A stretch of 64,000 nt of DNA from Hydrogenophaga sp. NFH-34 (GTDB lineage Bacteria > Pseudomonadota > Gammaproteobacteria > Burkholderiales > Burkholderiaceae_C). Both the position numbers and the translations under genes were made by a program. The notes beneath the pieces are model-generated. The model did not search any database. It saw only the letters and a program-made list of their open reading frames with translations, and was not told the DNA's origin. Shown piece after piece: positions 1-9,065 of the stretch; the first letter of the stretch is position 1; each line of letters begins with the position of its first letter. Location of the stretch: assembly GCF_021401345.1 (NCBI RefSeq), contig NZ_JACBGE010000002.1, positions 1 through 64,000 on the forward strand. Reading direction: 5' to 3'.

Positions 1-99
<99 letters not shown>

Positions 100-115
100 C
101 TTCCAAGACGGTTAC

Positions 116-652
116 TCAGTCCTTGGCCAGCGCCGCGAAGGTCTTGCGGAATTTCGCCACCTTGGGCGCCGCCACCGCCATGCAGTAACCCTGGTACGGG
201 TTGCGTTCGAAGAAGTCCTGGTGGTAGTCCTCGGCCGGCCAGTAATTCGCCAGCGGCAGCAGCTCGGTCACGATCGGCGCGCCGAAGGCGTTGTCGGCCG
301 TCAGCTCGTCGATCAGTGCCTGCGCGGTGGCGCGCTGCTCCTCGGTGGTGAAGTAGATGCCGCTGCGGTACTGCGTGCCCACGTCGTTGCCCTGGCGGTT
401 GAGCGTGGTCGGGTCGTGGACCACGAAAAAGATTTCCAGCAACTGGCGGGTGCTGACCTGGGCCGGGTCGTACACCAGCCTGACCACTTCGTTGCAACCG
501 GTGCGCCCGGTGCACACGGCCTCGTAACTGGGCTGGGCCGCCTGCCCGTTGCTATAGCCGGATTCCACGTCCAGCACGCCGCGCACGGCTTTGTAGACGC
601 TTTCCGTGCACCAGAAGCAACCGCCTCCGAGCACCAGGGTGGATGGATTCAT
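116..652 (-). CDS. msrA: Peptide-methionine (S)-S-oxide reductase MsrA
   Basis: A 178-residue protein that reduces methionine-S-sulfoxide, free or in proteins, using thioredoxin; cytoplasmic since no signal peptide is visible. The MsrA signature GGGCFWC gives catalytic Cys12, and the later blocks SGYSNG, HDPTTLNRQGNDVGTQYRS and the C-terminal YHQDFFERNPYQGYC are all present, so the protein is full length for the family. The ATG at 652 overlaps the stop of the upstream regulator (ATGA) and has an AAGGAA ribosome-binding site about six bases upstream, inside the regulator gene. This suggests translational coupling. The 3' end abuts the IS110-type remnant. Confidence 0.95.
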   Translation of the reverse strand: MNPSTLVLGGGCFWCTESVYKAVRGVLDVESGYSNGQAAQPSYEAVCTGRTGCNEVVRLVYDPAQVSTRQLLEIFFVVHDPTTLNRQGNDVGTQYRSGIYFTTEEQRATAQALIDELTADNAFGAPIVTELLPLANYWPAEDYHQDFFERNPYQGYCMAVAAPKVAKFRKTFAALAKD

Positions 653-1797
653 GCCGATTTCCTTGAAGCCGAGGGAGTTCTTGGAGTCACCACCGAGAGC
701 GCGGGTTCCGCGACCTCCACAGGCTCGGCCAGGGCCGGATACGCCTGGGCCAGCGGCATCGCCGTGCCGGCGGCACTGGGGTCGTAGCCGGGCAGGCTGG
801 CCAGCGTCGCCTGGAAGCTCGGGTCGCGCAGCACCGCAAACACCTTCTGCGCCGCGGCGGTGGGCACCACATCGTTGCGGCAGAGCAGAAAGTAGCGCTC
901 GGTCGCCACGGGCACGAAGTCGAGCCGGAAGTGGCGCGCTGGCGGCTCCAGCCCGAAGCCCACGTCGGCCATGCCGCTGGCCACGTAGGCGGCCACGGCC
1001 GCGTGGGTGTATTCCCCGTGTTCGAAGCCCGAAATCTGCATCGGGTCGACGTCCTGCGCCTGCAGCAGGCCTTCGAGCAGCAGCCGCGTGCCCGAACCGG
1101 ACTGGCGGTTGATGAAGCGCACCTGCGGCCGCGCCAGATCGGCCAGCGCAAACAGTTCCTTGGGATTGCCGGGCCGCACCATCAGCCCCTGGCGCCGGGT
1201 GGCGATGTGGACCAGCGTCAGGCCCATGCCCTGCAGCCAGGGCCGGTAGTGCTGCACGGCCATGGCTTCCATGGCGCCGATGGGCAGGTGCATGCCCACC
1301 ATGTCGCACTCGCCTTCGCGCAGCGCGGCGGCGGCGGCGGAACAACTGGCGTAGCTGAAGTTGAGCTTGAGGCCATCGTGCTCCAGCCGCTCGATCAGGC
1401 GCTCGATGGCGAAACCGTGGCTGGCGTGCAGGCGCAGCGCCGCCGGCGCTTCCTGCAGGGCGCTGCGCAGCTCCTCGGCCAGTTCGGACGACAGGCTCTC
1501 CAGCACCGGCCGCAGACGCGCGTGGATGCGCCGGTCGGCCCAGACGATGCGGGCCCCGAGATCGGTCAGGGTCGAGCCCCGGCCGCGCTCCATCAGCAGC
1601 AGCGGGGTGTGGAATTGCGCTTCCCCGTCGCGCACCAGGTCCCAGGCGCGGCGGTACGACAGCCCCAGTTGCCGCGCCGCCAGCAGCAGGCTGCCGGTTT
1701 CCGACACCTGCACCAGCAGTTCGATGAGCCGGGACGGCAGCGAAGGCCCGTCGGGGTCCTGGATGGTCCAGACCGGGCGAATGGAAACCTGCTTCAT
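649..1797 (-). CDS. ModE-like HTH regulator with periplasmic-binding-like effector domain
   Basis: A 382-residue transcriptional regulator. Residues about 15-100 form a ModE/LysR-type winged helix (LLLAARQLGLSYRRAWDLV is typical of ModE N-termini). From about 110 onward the protein resembles the PBP-like effector domain (SubsBD/PF12727 type: FINRQSGSGTRLLLEGLL, ASGMADVGFG). Regulators of this build commonly lie beside molybdoenzyme genes, and here it is divergent from the formate transporter and fds operon, so control of that operon is a reasonable inference. I chose the ATG at 1797. A longer reading back to about 1884 is open but its extra N-terminus is unlike the family. Its stop overlaps the msrA start by 4 bp. 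Confidence 0.8.
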   Translation of the reverse strand: MKQVSIRPVWTIQDPDGPSLPSRLIELLVQVSETGSLLLAARQLGLSYRRAWDLVRDGEAQFHTPLLLMERGRGSTLTDLGARIVWADRRIHARLRPVLESLSSELAEELRSALQEAPAALRLHASHGFAIERLIERLEHDGLKLNFSYASCSAAAAALREGECDMVGMHLPIGAMEAMAVQHYRPWLQGMGLTLVHIATRRQGLMVRPGNPKELFALADLARPQVRFINRQSGSGTRLLLEGLLQAQDVDPMQISGFEHGEYTHAAVAAYVASGMADVGFGLEPPARHFRLDFVPVATERYFLLCRNDVVPTAAAQKVFAVLRDPSFQATLASLPGYDPSAAGTAMPLAQAYPALAEPVEVAEPALSVVTPRTPSASRKSA

Positions 1798-1903
1798 CGT
1801 GGGTCTATCTGTCAAAGTCGTGGATCGTGTCATTGCTGGGCTGGCGCACCTTACCGGGTTATCACTTAGGAAGTGGACTGCCATTGCACAGGGCGTCGGA
1901 CTT

Positions 1904-1937
1904 CATATTGAGCAAACGCGCGACCCTTGCCAATATG
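1904..1937. promoter_or_regulatory. Inverted repeat between divergent regulator and transporter
   Basis: CATATTG at 1904-1910 and its exact complement CAATATG at 1931-1937 are separated by 20 bases. The repeat lies in the roughly 200-bp divergent region between the ModE-like regulator (start 1797) and the OFA transporter (start 2001). Placement and symmetry fit an operator for the divergent regulator; binding is inferred. Confidence 0.4.
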
Positions 1938-2000
1938 CGCCCGCCGGCAGATACCGGCCGCATTCCCTCCCGAATGACGAACCCTTCAGCAGGAGACAAG

Positions 2001-3674
2001 ATGTCAACAGTGAACATCCCCGGGGCTGGCACCCTGGACCATCCCGATGGCGGACTCCTTTCCAAGGAACGCATCATCGCAGCACCCGGCTTCAACCGCT
2101 GGCTCGTACCGCCGGCGGCCCTGGCCATCCACCTGTGCATCGGCATGGCCTACGGCTTTTCGGTGTTCTGGCTGCCGCTGTCCAAGGCGCTGGGCATCAA
2201 GGAATCGATCAAGTGCGGGCCGGAGGTCGGCTTCTTCGGCCAGTTGTTCACCACCCAGTGCGACTGGACCATCTCCACCCTGGGCTGGATGTACACCCTG
2301 TTCTTCGTGTTCCTGGGCCTGTCGGCCGCCATCTGGGGCGGCTGGCTCGAACGGGTCGGTCCGCGCAAGGTGGGCGTGCTGGCGGCCTTCTGCTGGGGCG
2401 GCGGCATGCTGTTCTCGGCCCTGGGCGTGTACCTGCACCAGTTCTGGATGATGATCCTCGGCTCGGGGATCATCGGCGGCATCGGGCTCGGACTGGGCTA
2501 CATCTCGCCGGTGAGCACCCTCATCAAGTGGTTCCCCGACAAGCGCGGCATGGCCACCGGCATGGCCATCATGGGCTTTGGCGGCGGCGCCATGATCGGC
2601 TCGCCGCTGGCGGCCGAGCTGATGAAGCACTTTGCCACCCCGACCAGTGTCGGCGTGTGGGAAACCTTCGTCGTCATGGGCGTCCTCTACATCGTGGCGA
2701 TGCTGATCGGCGCCTTCGGCTACCGCATCCCGGCCCACGGCTGGAAGCCCGCCGGCTGGACGCCGCCGGTGCAGGGCCAGAGCAAGGCCATGATCACCCA
2801 CGGCCACGTGCACGTGAAGAAGGTCTGGGGCATTCCGCAGTTCTGGCTGGTGTGGATGGTGCTGTGCATGAACGTGTCGGCCGGCATCGGCGTGATCGGC
2901 ATGGCCAGCCCCATGCTGCAGGAAGTGTTCGGCGGCTCGCTCATCGGTGAGGCCGCCAAGTTCGGCGAGCTCGACAAGGCCCAGCTCACCGCCATCGCGG
3001 GCGTGGCCGCCGGTTTCACCGCGCTGCTGAGCCTGTTCAACATCGGCGGCCGCTTTTTCTGGGCCAGCCTGTCCGACCGCTTCGGCCGCAAGATGACGTA
3101 TTCGATCTTCTTCGTCCTCGGCGGCCTGCTGTACTTCAGCATCCCGGCCAGCGCCGGTGCCGGCAGCCAGCTGCTGTTCGTGGCCGCGTTCTGCATCATC
3201 CTGAGCATGTACGGCGGCGGCTTCGCCACGGTGCCGGCCTACCTGGCCGACCTGTTCGGCACGCAGATGGTGGGCGCTATCCACGGTCGCCTGTTGACCG
3301 CGTGGGCGACCGCAGGCATTCTGGGCCCCGTGGTGGTGAACTACATGCGCGACTATCAGCTCGGTCTGGGCATCCCCCGCGAACAGGTCTACAACCAGAC
3401 CATGTACATCCTGGTCGGGATGCTGGTGCTCGGCCTGATCTGCAACCTGCTGATCCGCCCGGTGGCCGACAAGCATTTCATGACCGAGGCCGAACTCGCG
3501 CAGGAAAACCGCAAAGCCCGGGAACGCGCCGCCGCCAACGAGGTCGGAGAAAGCCATGCGGCCTACCACGCCACCAACCCGGTGTTCGTCTGGCTGGCCT
3601 GGGCCGCCATCGGCGTCCCGCTGGCCTGGGGCGTCTACCGCACCCTGCTGAGCGCCGCCAAGTTCTTCCACTGA
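2001..3674 (+). CDS. OFA-family MFS transporter (oxalate/formate type)
   Basis: A 557-residue inner-membrane major-facilitator protein of the oxalate/formate antiporter (OFA) family. It has about 12 hydrophobic segments, the GMAYGFSVFWLPL first helix, an FPDKRGMATG loop typical of OFA members, and a C-terminal half with WASLSDRFGRK. A cysteine-containing insert around residue 75-90 precedes the second helix, as seen in long bacterial OFA proteins. The ATG at 2001 is preceded by AGGAG at the right distance; an upstream extension in the same frame has no family-like sequence. Just downstream lies fdsGBAD, so formate (or oxalate) movement feeding the dehydrogenase is the likely role. The substrate is inferred. 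Confidence 0.85.
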   Translation: MSTVNIPGAGTLDHPDGGLLSKERIIAAPGFNRWLVPPAALAIHLCIGMAYGFSVFWLPLSKALGIKESIKCGPEVGFFGQLFTTQCDWTISTLGWMYTLFFVFLGLSAAIWGGWLERVGPRKVGVLAAFCWGGGMLFSALGVYLHQFWMMILGSGIIGGIGLGLGYISPVSTLIKWFPDKRGMATGMAIMGFGGGAMIGSPLAAELMKHFATPTSVGVWETFVVMGVLYIVAMLIGAFGYRIPAHGWKPAGWTPPVQGQSKAMITHGHVHVKKVWGIPQFWLVWMVLCMNVSAGIGVIGMASPMLQEVFGGSLIGEAAKFGELDKAQLTAIAGVAAGFTALLSLFNIGGRFFWASLSDRFGRKMTYSIFFVLGGLLYFSIPASAGAGSQLLFVAAFCIILSMYGGGFATVPAYLADLFGTQMVGAIHGRLLTAWATAGILGPVVVNYMRDYQLGLGIPREQVYNQTMYILVGMLVLGLICNLLIRPVADKHFMTEAELAQENRKARERAAANEVGESHAAYHATNPVFVWLAWAAIGVPLAWGVYRTLLSAAKFFH

Positions 3675-3711
3675 CCCCGACCACAGGCCGCCCCACGAGG
3701 CCCCGCATCGC

Positions 3712-4209
3712 ATGAAGCTCATTCCCAGTTCCGCCCAAGACCTGGCCACGGTGTCCGCGCTGATCGCCGAACACCGCGACCAGCCTGGCGCCCTCCTGCC
3801 CCTGCTGCACGCGGTGCAGGACGCGCTGGGCCACGTGCCCGACGACGTGGTGCCCGCCATCGCGCGCGCGCTCGGCCTCTCGCGAGCCGAGGTGCACGGC
3901 GTCATCACCTACTACCACTTCTTCCGCCGCGAAGCGCCCGGGCGGCAGGTGGTGCAGGTATGCCGCGCCGAAGCCTGCCAGGCCTGTGGCGGGGAAGAAC
4001 TGCTGGCACTGGCCGAACGCGTGCTGGGCTGCGAACGCCACAGCACCCGCGCCGACGGCGCGGTGACGCTGGAGCCGGTGTACTGCCTGGGCCTGTGCGC
4101 CTCGTCGCCGGCGGTGCAGATCGGCGAGAAGCTGCACGCGCGGGTGACCCCCGCGCGCCTGCAAAGCCTGCTGGCCCATGTGGCCGACACGGCGGAGGTG
4201 GCACCATGA
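3712..4209 (+). CDS. fdsG: NAD-dependent formate dehydrogenase gamma subunit
   Basis: A 165-residue NuoE/HoxE-like subunit with a thioredoxin-fold [2Fe-2S] domain. The cluster ligands are visible as C84-x4-C89 and C125-x3-C129 (VCRAEAC and YCLGLC). The N-terminal half carries the helical motif ending LGLSRAEVHGVITYYHFF. It is the first gene of the soluble molybdenum formate dehydrogenase operon and passes electrons between FdsA and FdsB. Its TGA overlaps the fdsB ATG by 4 bp. The order G-B-A-D matches characterised fds operons apart from the absent fdsC. Confidence 0.95.
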   Translation: MKLIPSSAQDLATVSALIAEHRDQPGALLPLLHAVQDALGHVPDDVVPAIARALGLSRAEVHGVITYYHFFRREAPGRQVVQVCRAEACQACGGEELLALAERVLGCERHSTRADGAVTLEPVYCLGLCASSPAVQIGEKLHARVTPARLQSLLAHVADTAEVAP

Positions 4210-5837
4210 CGGCCGTGACCTTCTACGTGCCCTGCGACTCTGCGGCCCTGGCCGTGGGGGCCGACGAGGTGGCCGCCGCCATCGCGGCCGAAGCGCGGCA
4301 GCGCGGCCTGGCGGTGAGCATCGTGCGCAACGGCTCGCGCGGCCTGTTCTGGCTGGAGCCGCTGGTCGAGGTGGCCACACCGGCCGGCCGCGTGGCCTAC
4401 GGCCCCGTGGCGCCTGAAGACGTGCCCGCCCTGTTCGATGCCGGCTGGCAGGACGGCGGCGCGCATGCGCTGCGCCACGGCGTCACCGAACAGATTCCCT
4501 TCCTGGCGCTGCAGGAGCGCCTGACCTTCCGCCGCATGGGCGTGACCGACCCGCTGTCGCTGGCCGATTACGAAGCCCACGACGGCTGGGCCGGCCTGCG
4601 GCGGGCGTCGGGCATGACCCCCGAAGCCATCGTCAACGAGGTCACGCACTCGGGCCTGCGCGGCCGCGGCGGCGCAGCCTTCCCGGCCGGCATCAAGTGG
4701 AAGACCGTGGCCGGTGCGACCGCGGCGCAGAAGTACGTGGTCTGCAACGCCGACGAAGGCGATTCGGGCACCTTCTCCGACCGCATGACGATGGAGGGCG
4801 ACCCCTACATGCTGATCGAAGGCATGGCGATCGCCGGGCTGGCGGTGGGTGCCACCATGGGCTACGTCTACATCCGCAGCGAATACCCGCACGCGGTGGC
4901 CACCATGCGCGAAGCGATCCGGCGCGCGACCGCCGCCGGTTTCCTGGGCGACAACGTCTGCGGCCATGGCCGCGCCTTCCGCCTGGAAGTGCGCAAGGCC
5001 GCCGGCGCCTACGTGTGTGGCGAAGAAACCGCCATGCTCGAAAGCATCGAAGGCAAGCGCGGTGTGGTGCGCGCCAAGCCACCCTTGCCAGCGCTGGAAG
5101 GCCTGTTCGGCCAGCCGACGGTGATCAACAACGTCATCACGCTGGCCACCGTCCCGGTGGTGCTGGCGCGCGGCGCCGATTTCTACCGCCACTTCGGCGT
5201 CGGCCGCTCGCACGGCACGCTGCCCTTCCAGTTGGCGGGCAACGTGAAACAGGGCGGCCTGGTCGAAAAGGCCTTCGGCCTCACGCTGCGCGAGCTGCTC
5301 TACGGTTTCGGCGCGGGCACCCGCAGCGGCCGGCCCGTCAAGGCGGTGCAGGTGGGCGGCCCGCTGGGCGCCTACGTGCCCGAATCGAAATGGGACGAAC
5401 CGCTGGATTACGAAGCCTATGCCGCCTTCGGCGCGGTGGTAGGCCATGGCGGCATCGTGGTGCACGACGACACCGCCGACATGGCGGCGCTGGCCCGCTA
5501 CGCCATGGAGTTCTGCGCGCTGGAGAGCTGCGGCAAGTGCACACCCTGCCGCATCGGCAGCACGCGCGGCGTCGAGGTGATCGACCGCATCACCCAAGGC
5601 CAGAACAAGGCTGCCGCGCCGGGCCGCTCCCAAGCGGCAGCGTCCTCCTTGGGGGGAGAAGCGTCAGCTGCAGGGGGCAAGATGGCACAGGTGCACCTGC
5701 TGCGCGACCTGTGCGACACCATGCTGGGCGGCAGCCTCTGCGCCATGGGCGGCATGACGCCCTACCCCGTGCTCTCCGCACTGGACCATTACCCCGAGGA
5801 CTTCGGCATCGCCCCACCGAGCGAAAAAGCCGCCTGA
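4206..5837 (+). CDS. fdsB: NAD-dependent formate dehydrogenase beta subunit (FMN/NADH-binding)
   Basis: A 543-residue fusion of a NuoE-like N-terminal thioredoxin domain and a NuoF-like diaphorase domain. It shows the GLRGRGGAAFPAGIKW and CNADEGDSGTFSDR motifs for FMN/NADH binding, and the [4Fe-4S] ligands in ESCGKCTPCRIGSTRG plus the later GSLCAMGG cysteine. It reduces NAD+ with electrons from formate. The ATG at 4206 overlaps the fdsG stop. Oddity: around residues 470-495, between VEVIDRI and HLLRDLC, there is a 20-25-residue Ala/Gly/Ser-rich insertion encoded by a palindromic genomic repeat (see 5615-5680). The reading frame is maintained, so it is probably tolerated as a surface loop. Confidence 0.95.
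   Translation: MTAVTFYVPCDSAALAVGADEVAAAIAAEARQRGLAVSIVRNGSRGLFWLEPLVEVATPAGRVAYGPVAPEDVPALFDAGWQDGGAHALRHGVTEQIPFLALQERLTFRRMGVTDPLSLADYEAHDGWAGLRRASGMTPEAIVNEVTHSGLRGRGGAAFPAGIKWKTVAGATAAQKYVVCNADEGDSGTFSDRMTMEGDPYMLIEGMAIAGLAVGATMGYVYIRSEYPHAVATMREAIRRATAAGFLGDNVCGHGRAFRLEVRKAAGAYVCGEETAMLESIEGKRGVVRAKPPLPALEGLFGQPTVINNVITLATVPVVLARGADFYRHFGVGRSHGTLPFQLAGNVKQGGLVEKAFGLTLRELLYGFGAGTRSGRPVKAVQVGGPLGAYVPESKWDEPLDYEAYAAFGAVVGHGGIVVHDDTADMAALARYAMEFCALESCGKCTPCRIGSTRGVEVIDRITQGQNKAAAPGRSQAAASSLGGEASAAGGKMAQVHLLRDLCDTMLGGSLCAMGGMTPYPVLSALDHYPEDFGIAPPSEKAA
5615..5680. repeat. REP-like palindromic element inside fdsB
   Basis: The DNA contains a perfect stem GCCGCT-CCCA-AGCGGC (5623-5638), followed by a G-run block, GCGTCAGC and a second G-run (AGGGGGC). 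The right half matches the intergenic element at 42093-42158 (GGGGGGA, GCGTCAGC, GCAGGGGG). It lies in frame within fdsB and encodes an Ala/Ser/Gly-rich stretch not found in the family core. Confidence 0.65.
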
Positions 5838-5859
5838 CACGACCGGAAGGAGCCCCACG

Positions 5860-8757
5860 ATGTTGCACCACCACACCCCCGAGATCGACCACGGCACGCC
5901 GCCGAGCCGCTCCCTTGAGACCGTGTCGCTGACCATCGACGGCAACCGCGTCGACGTGCCCAAGGGCACGTCGCTGATGCGCGCCGCCGTGGACGCCGGC
6001 ATCCAGGTGCCCAAGCTGTGCGCCACCGACAGCCTGGAGCCGTTCGGTTCCTGCCGCCTGTGCCTGGTGGAAATCGACGGCCGCCGCGGCTTTCCCGCCA
6101 GTTGCACCACACCGGCCGAAGCCGGCATGGTGGTGCGCACGCAGACGCCCAAACTGCAGCAGTTGCGCAAGGGCGTGATGGAGCTCTACATCAGCGACCA
6201 CCCGCTGGACTGCCTGACCTGCGCCGCCAACGGCGACTGCGAGCTGCAGGACATGGCCGGCGTGACCGGCCTGCGCAACGTGCGCTACGGCGTCGCGGGC
6301 GAGGCGGTGGACGGCGTGTGCGGCGCCCACCACACGAAAGCGAAGCCGGACGAGTCCAACCCCTACTTCACCTACGACGCGAGCAAGTGCATCGTCTGCA
6401 ACCGCTGCGTGCGCGCCTGCGAAGAAACGCAGGGCACCTTCGCGCTGACGATCTCGGGCCGGGGCTTCGAGAGCCGCGTCTCGCCCGGCCAGGACCAGCC
6501 CTTCATGGACAGCGACTGCGTGAGCTGCGGCGCCTGCGTGCAGGCCTGCCCCACGGCCACGCTGCAGGAAAAGACCGTCATCGAACTCGGCCAGCCCGAG
6601 CACAGCGTCATCACCACCTGCGCCTACTGCGGCGTGGGCTGCGGCTTCAAGGCCGAGATGAAGGGCAACACGGTGGTGCGCATGGTGCCGTGGAAGGACG
6701 GCAAGGCCAACGAGGGCCATTCCTGCGTGAAGGGCCGCTTCGCCTGGGGCTACGCCACCCACAAGGACCGCATCACCAAGCCCATGGTGCGCGAGAAGAT
6801 CACCGACGCCTGGCGCGAAGTGAGCTGGGACGAAGCCATCGGCTTCGCCGCCGAGCGCTTCAAGGCCATCCAGGCGCAGCACGGCAAGGACTCGGTGGGC
6901 GGCATCACGTCCAGCCGCTGCACCAACGAAGAGGTCTACCTGGTCCAGAAGTTGATCCGGGCCGCCTTCAACACCAACAACGTCGACACCTGCGCCCGGG
7001 TCTGCCACTCGCCCACCGGCTACGGCATGGGCCAGACCTTCGGCACCTCGGCCGGCACGCAGACCTTCAAGTCGGTGGAGCAGGCCGACGTGATCATGGT
7101 CATCGGCGCCAACCCCACCGACGCCCACCCGGTGTTCGGCTCGCGCATGAAGAAGCGTCTGCGCGAAGGGGCGAAGCTGATCGTGGTCGACCCGCGCCGC
7201 ATCGAGCTGGTCGACTCCGCCCACATCCGCGCCGACCACCACCTGGCGCTGCGGCCGGGCACCAACGTCGCGGTCATCACCGCCATGGCGCACGTGGTCG
7301 TGACCGAAGGCCTGGTCAACGAGGCCTACGTGGCCGAACGCTGCGACACCAAGAGCTTCCAGGAGTGGCGCGAATTCGTGGCACGCCCGGAGAACTCGCC
7401 CGAGGCCTTTGAGGCCGTCACCGGCGTGCCGGCAGCCGACGTGCGGCGCGCCGCGCGGCTGTTCGCCAGCGGCCCGAATTCGGCCATCTACTACGGCCTG
7501 GGCGTGACCGAGCACGCACAGGGCAGCACCATGGTCATCGGCATCTGCAACCTGGCCATGGCCTGCGGCATGGTCGGGCGCGAAGGCGTGGGCGTGAACC
7601 CGCTGCGCGGCCAGAACAACGTGCAGGGCAGTTGCGACATGGGCAGCTTCCCGCACGAGCTGCCGGGCTACCGCCACATCAGCGACACCACGGTGCGCAG
7701 CCAGTTCGAGGCCGCCTGGGGCGTGGACATCAGCCCCGAACCGGGCCTGCGCATACCCAACATGTTCGAAGCCGCGCTGGCCGGCAGCTTCCGCGGCTTG
7801 TACTGCGTCGGCGAAGACATCGTGCAGAGCGACCCCAACACGCAGCACGTGGCCGCGGCGTTGTCGGCCATGGACTGCATCGTGGTGCAGGACATCTTCC
7901 TCAACGAGACCGCCAAGTACGCGCACGTGCTGCTGCCGGGCAGTTCCTTCCTGGAAAAGGACGGCACCTTCACCAACGCCGAGCGCCGCATCAGCCGCGT
8001 GCGCCAGGTCATGCCGCCGCTCTCCGGCGTGGGCGACTGGGAAGCGACCATGAAGCTGTCCAACGCGCTGGGCTACCCCATGCACTACGCGCACCCCGAA
8101 GAGATCATGCGCGAGATCGCGCTGCTGACCCCCAGCTTTGCCGGTGTGAGCTACGAGAAGATCGAGCGCCTGGGCAGCGTGCAGTGGCCCTGCAACGAGA
8201 CCACCGACGAGGCCGGCACGGCGATGATGCACATCGACCGCTTCGTGCGCGGCAAGGGGCGCTTCTTCAACACGCAGTACGTGCCCAGTGAAGAGAAGGT
8301 CAATGGCCGCTACCCGCTGCTGCTGACCACCGGCCGCATCCTGAGCCAGTACAACGTGGGCGCCCAGACTCGCCGCACGCCCAACAACCAGTGGCACGAC
8401 GAAGACCGGCTGGAGATCCACGCACATGACGCCGAAGAGCGCGGCATCGCGCACGGCGACTGGGTTGGCGTGACCAGCCGCGCCGGCCAGACCGTGCTGC
8501 GCGCCGAGGTCAGCGACCGCATGCAGCCGGGCGTGGTCTACACCACCTTCCACTTCCCCGAGTCGGGCGCCAACGTCATCACCACCGACAGCTCCGACTG
8601 GGCCACCAACTGCCCCGAATACAAGGTCACGGCGGTGCAGGTGTCCAAGGTGATCCAGCCGTCGGAATGGCAGCAGCGCTACGCCGACTTCAACCGCCAG
8701 CAGCTCGACCTGCTGGCGCAGGGGCGCGGGCGCAAGACCGAGGCGGTCGGCCCATGA
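5860..8757 (+). CDS. fdsA: NAD-dependent formate dehydrogenase catalytic alpha subunit (molybdenum, Fe-S)
   Basis: A 965-residue cytoplasmic molybdopterin oxidoreductase that oxidises formate to CO2. Ligands are visible for a [2Fe-2S] cluster (C54, C65, C68, C82), a His-Cys3 [4Fe-4S] cluster (H114, C118, C121, C127), two ferredoxin-type clusters (KCIVCNRC and DCVSCGAC motifs) and the cluster beside the cofactor (CAYCGVGCGF). The molybdenum ligand is the cysteine in ARVCHSPTGYG (about residue 382), with the conserved His next to it, so this is a Cys rather than Sec enzyme. An AAGGAG-like site precedes the ATG at 5860. Full length for FdsA. Confidence 0.96.
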   Translation: MLHHHTPEIDHGTPPSRSLETVSLTIDGNRVDVPKGTSLMRAAVDAGIQVPKLCATDSLEPFGSCRLCLVEIDGRRGFPASCTTPAEAGMVVRTQTPKLQQLRKGVMELYISDHPLDCLTCAANGDCELQDMAGVTGLRNVRYGVAGEAVDGVCGAHHTKAKPDESNPYFTYDASKCIVCNRCVRACEETQGTFALTISGRGFESRVSPGQDQPFMDSDCVSCGACVQACPTATLQEKTVIELGQPEHSVITTCAYCGVGCGFKAEMKGNTVVRMVPWKDGKANEGHSCVKGRFAWGYATHKDRITKPMVREKITDAWREVSWDEAIGFAAERFKAIQAQHGKDSVGGITSSRCTNEEVYLVQKLIRAAFNTNNVDTCARVCHSPTGYGMGQTFGTSAGTQTFKSVEQADVIMVIGANPTDAHPVFGSRMKKRLREGAKLIVVDPRRIELVDSAHIRADHHLALRPGTNVAVITAMAHVVVTEGLVNEAYVAERCDTKSFQEWREFVARPENSPEAFEAVTGVPAADVRRAARLFASGPNSAIYYGLGVTEHAQGSTMVIGICNLAMACGMVGREGVGVNPLRGQNNVQGSCDMGSFPHELPGYRHISDTTVRSQFEAAWGVDISPEPGLRIPNMFEAALAGSFRGLYCVGEDIVQSDPNTQHVAAALSAMDCIVVQDIFLNETAKYAHVLLPGSSFLEKDGTFTNAERRISRVRQVMPPLSGVGDWEATMKLSNALGYPMHYAHPEEIMREIALLTPSFAGVSYEKIERLGSVQWPCNETTDEAGTAMMHIDRFVRGKGRFFNTQYVPSEEKVNGRYPLLLTTGRILSQYNVGAQTRRTPNNQWHDEDRLEIHAHDAEERGIAHGDWVGVTSRAGQTVLRAEVSDRMQPGVVYTTFHFPESGANVITTDSSDWATNCPEYKVTAVQVSKVIQPSEWQQRYADFNRQQLDLLAQGRGRKTEAVGP

Positions 8758-8819
8758 CCCCCGCCCGCGTCTTCCGCCGCGGCCTGCCCGCCGTCCGCCC
8801 CCTTTCTGCCCGTTGACCC

Positions 8820-9065
8820 ATGGACATCCACAACCTGCTGCACATGGCCAACCGGATCGGCCAGTTCTTCGAATCCATGCCCGACCAGGCAGAGGCGTCG
8901 AAAGAGATCGCCACGCACCTGCGCAAGTTCTGGGAACCGCGCATGCGGCGCGAACTGCTCGCCCACCTCGATGCGCATGACGGTGAAGGCCTGCTGCCCA
9001 TCGTCAAGCAAGCGGTGATCGCGCACCGCGACACGCTCGAACCGGCGACTGCCGCCAGCCGATGA
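8820..9065 (+). CDS. fdsD: Formate dehydrogenase delta subunit
   Basis: An 81-residue cytoplasmic protein matching the FdsD family: it starts with HNLLHMANRIGQFFESMP and continues with EIATHLRKFWEPRMRR. FdsD is the small accessory subunit of soluble NAD-dependent formate dehydrogenases. It follows fdsA after 62 bases that hold no gene, where fdsC (the FdhD-like chaperone) is found in characterised operons. Its stop overlaps the start of the nitroreductase gene by 4 bp. No strong ribosome-binding site precedes its ATG. Confidence 0.93.
   Translation: MDIHNLLHMANRIGQFFESMPDQAEASKEIATHLRKFWEPRMRRELLAHLDAHDGEGLLPIVKQAVIAHRDTLEPATAASR

Noticed and set aside
649..1797. Calling the regulator ModE or FdsR
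   Set aside because: The N-terminus is ModE-like but the C-terminal domain is PBP-like rather than molbindin, and FdsR of Cupriavidus is a standard LysR protein, so neither symbol is justified.
5590..8553. A 987-codon minus-strand frame opposite fdsA
   Set aside because: Same kind of shadow: low-complexity His/Val/Ala-rich translation with no recognisable family, opposite a well-supported gene.
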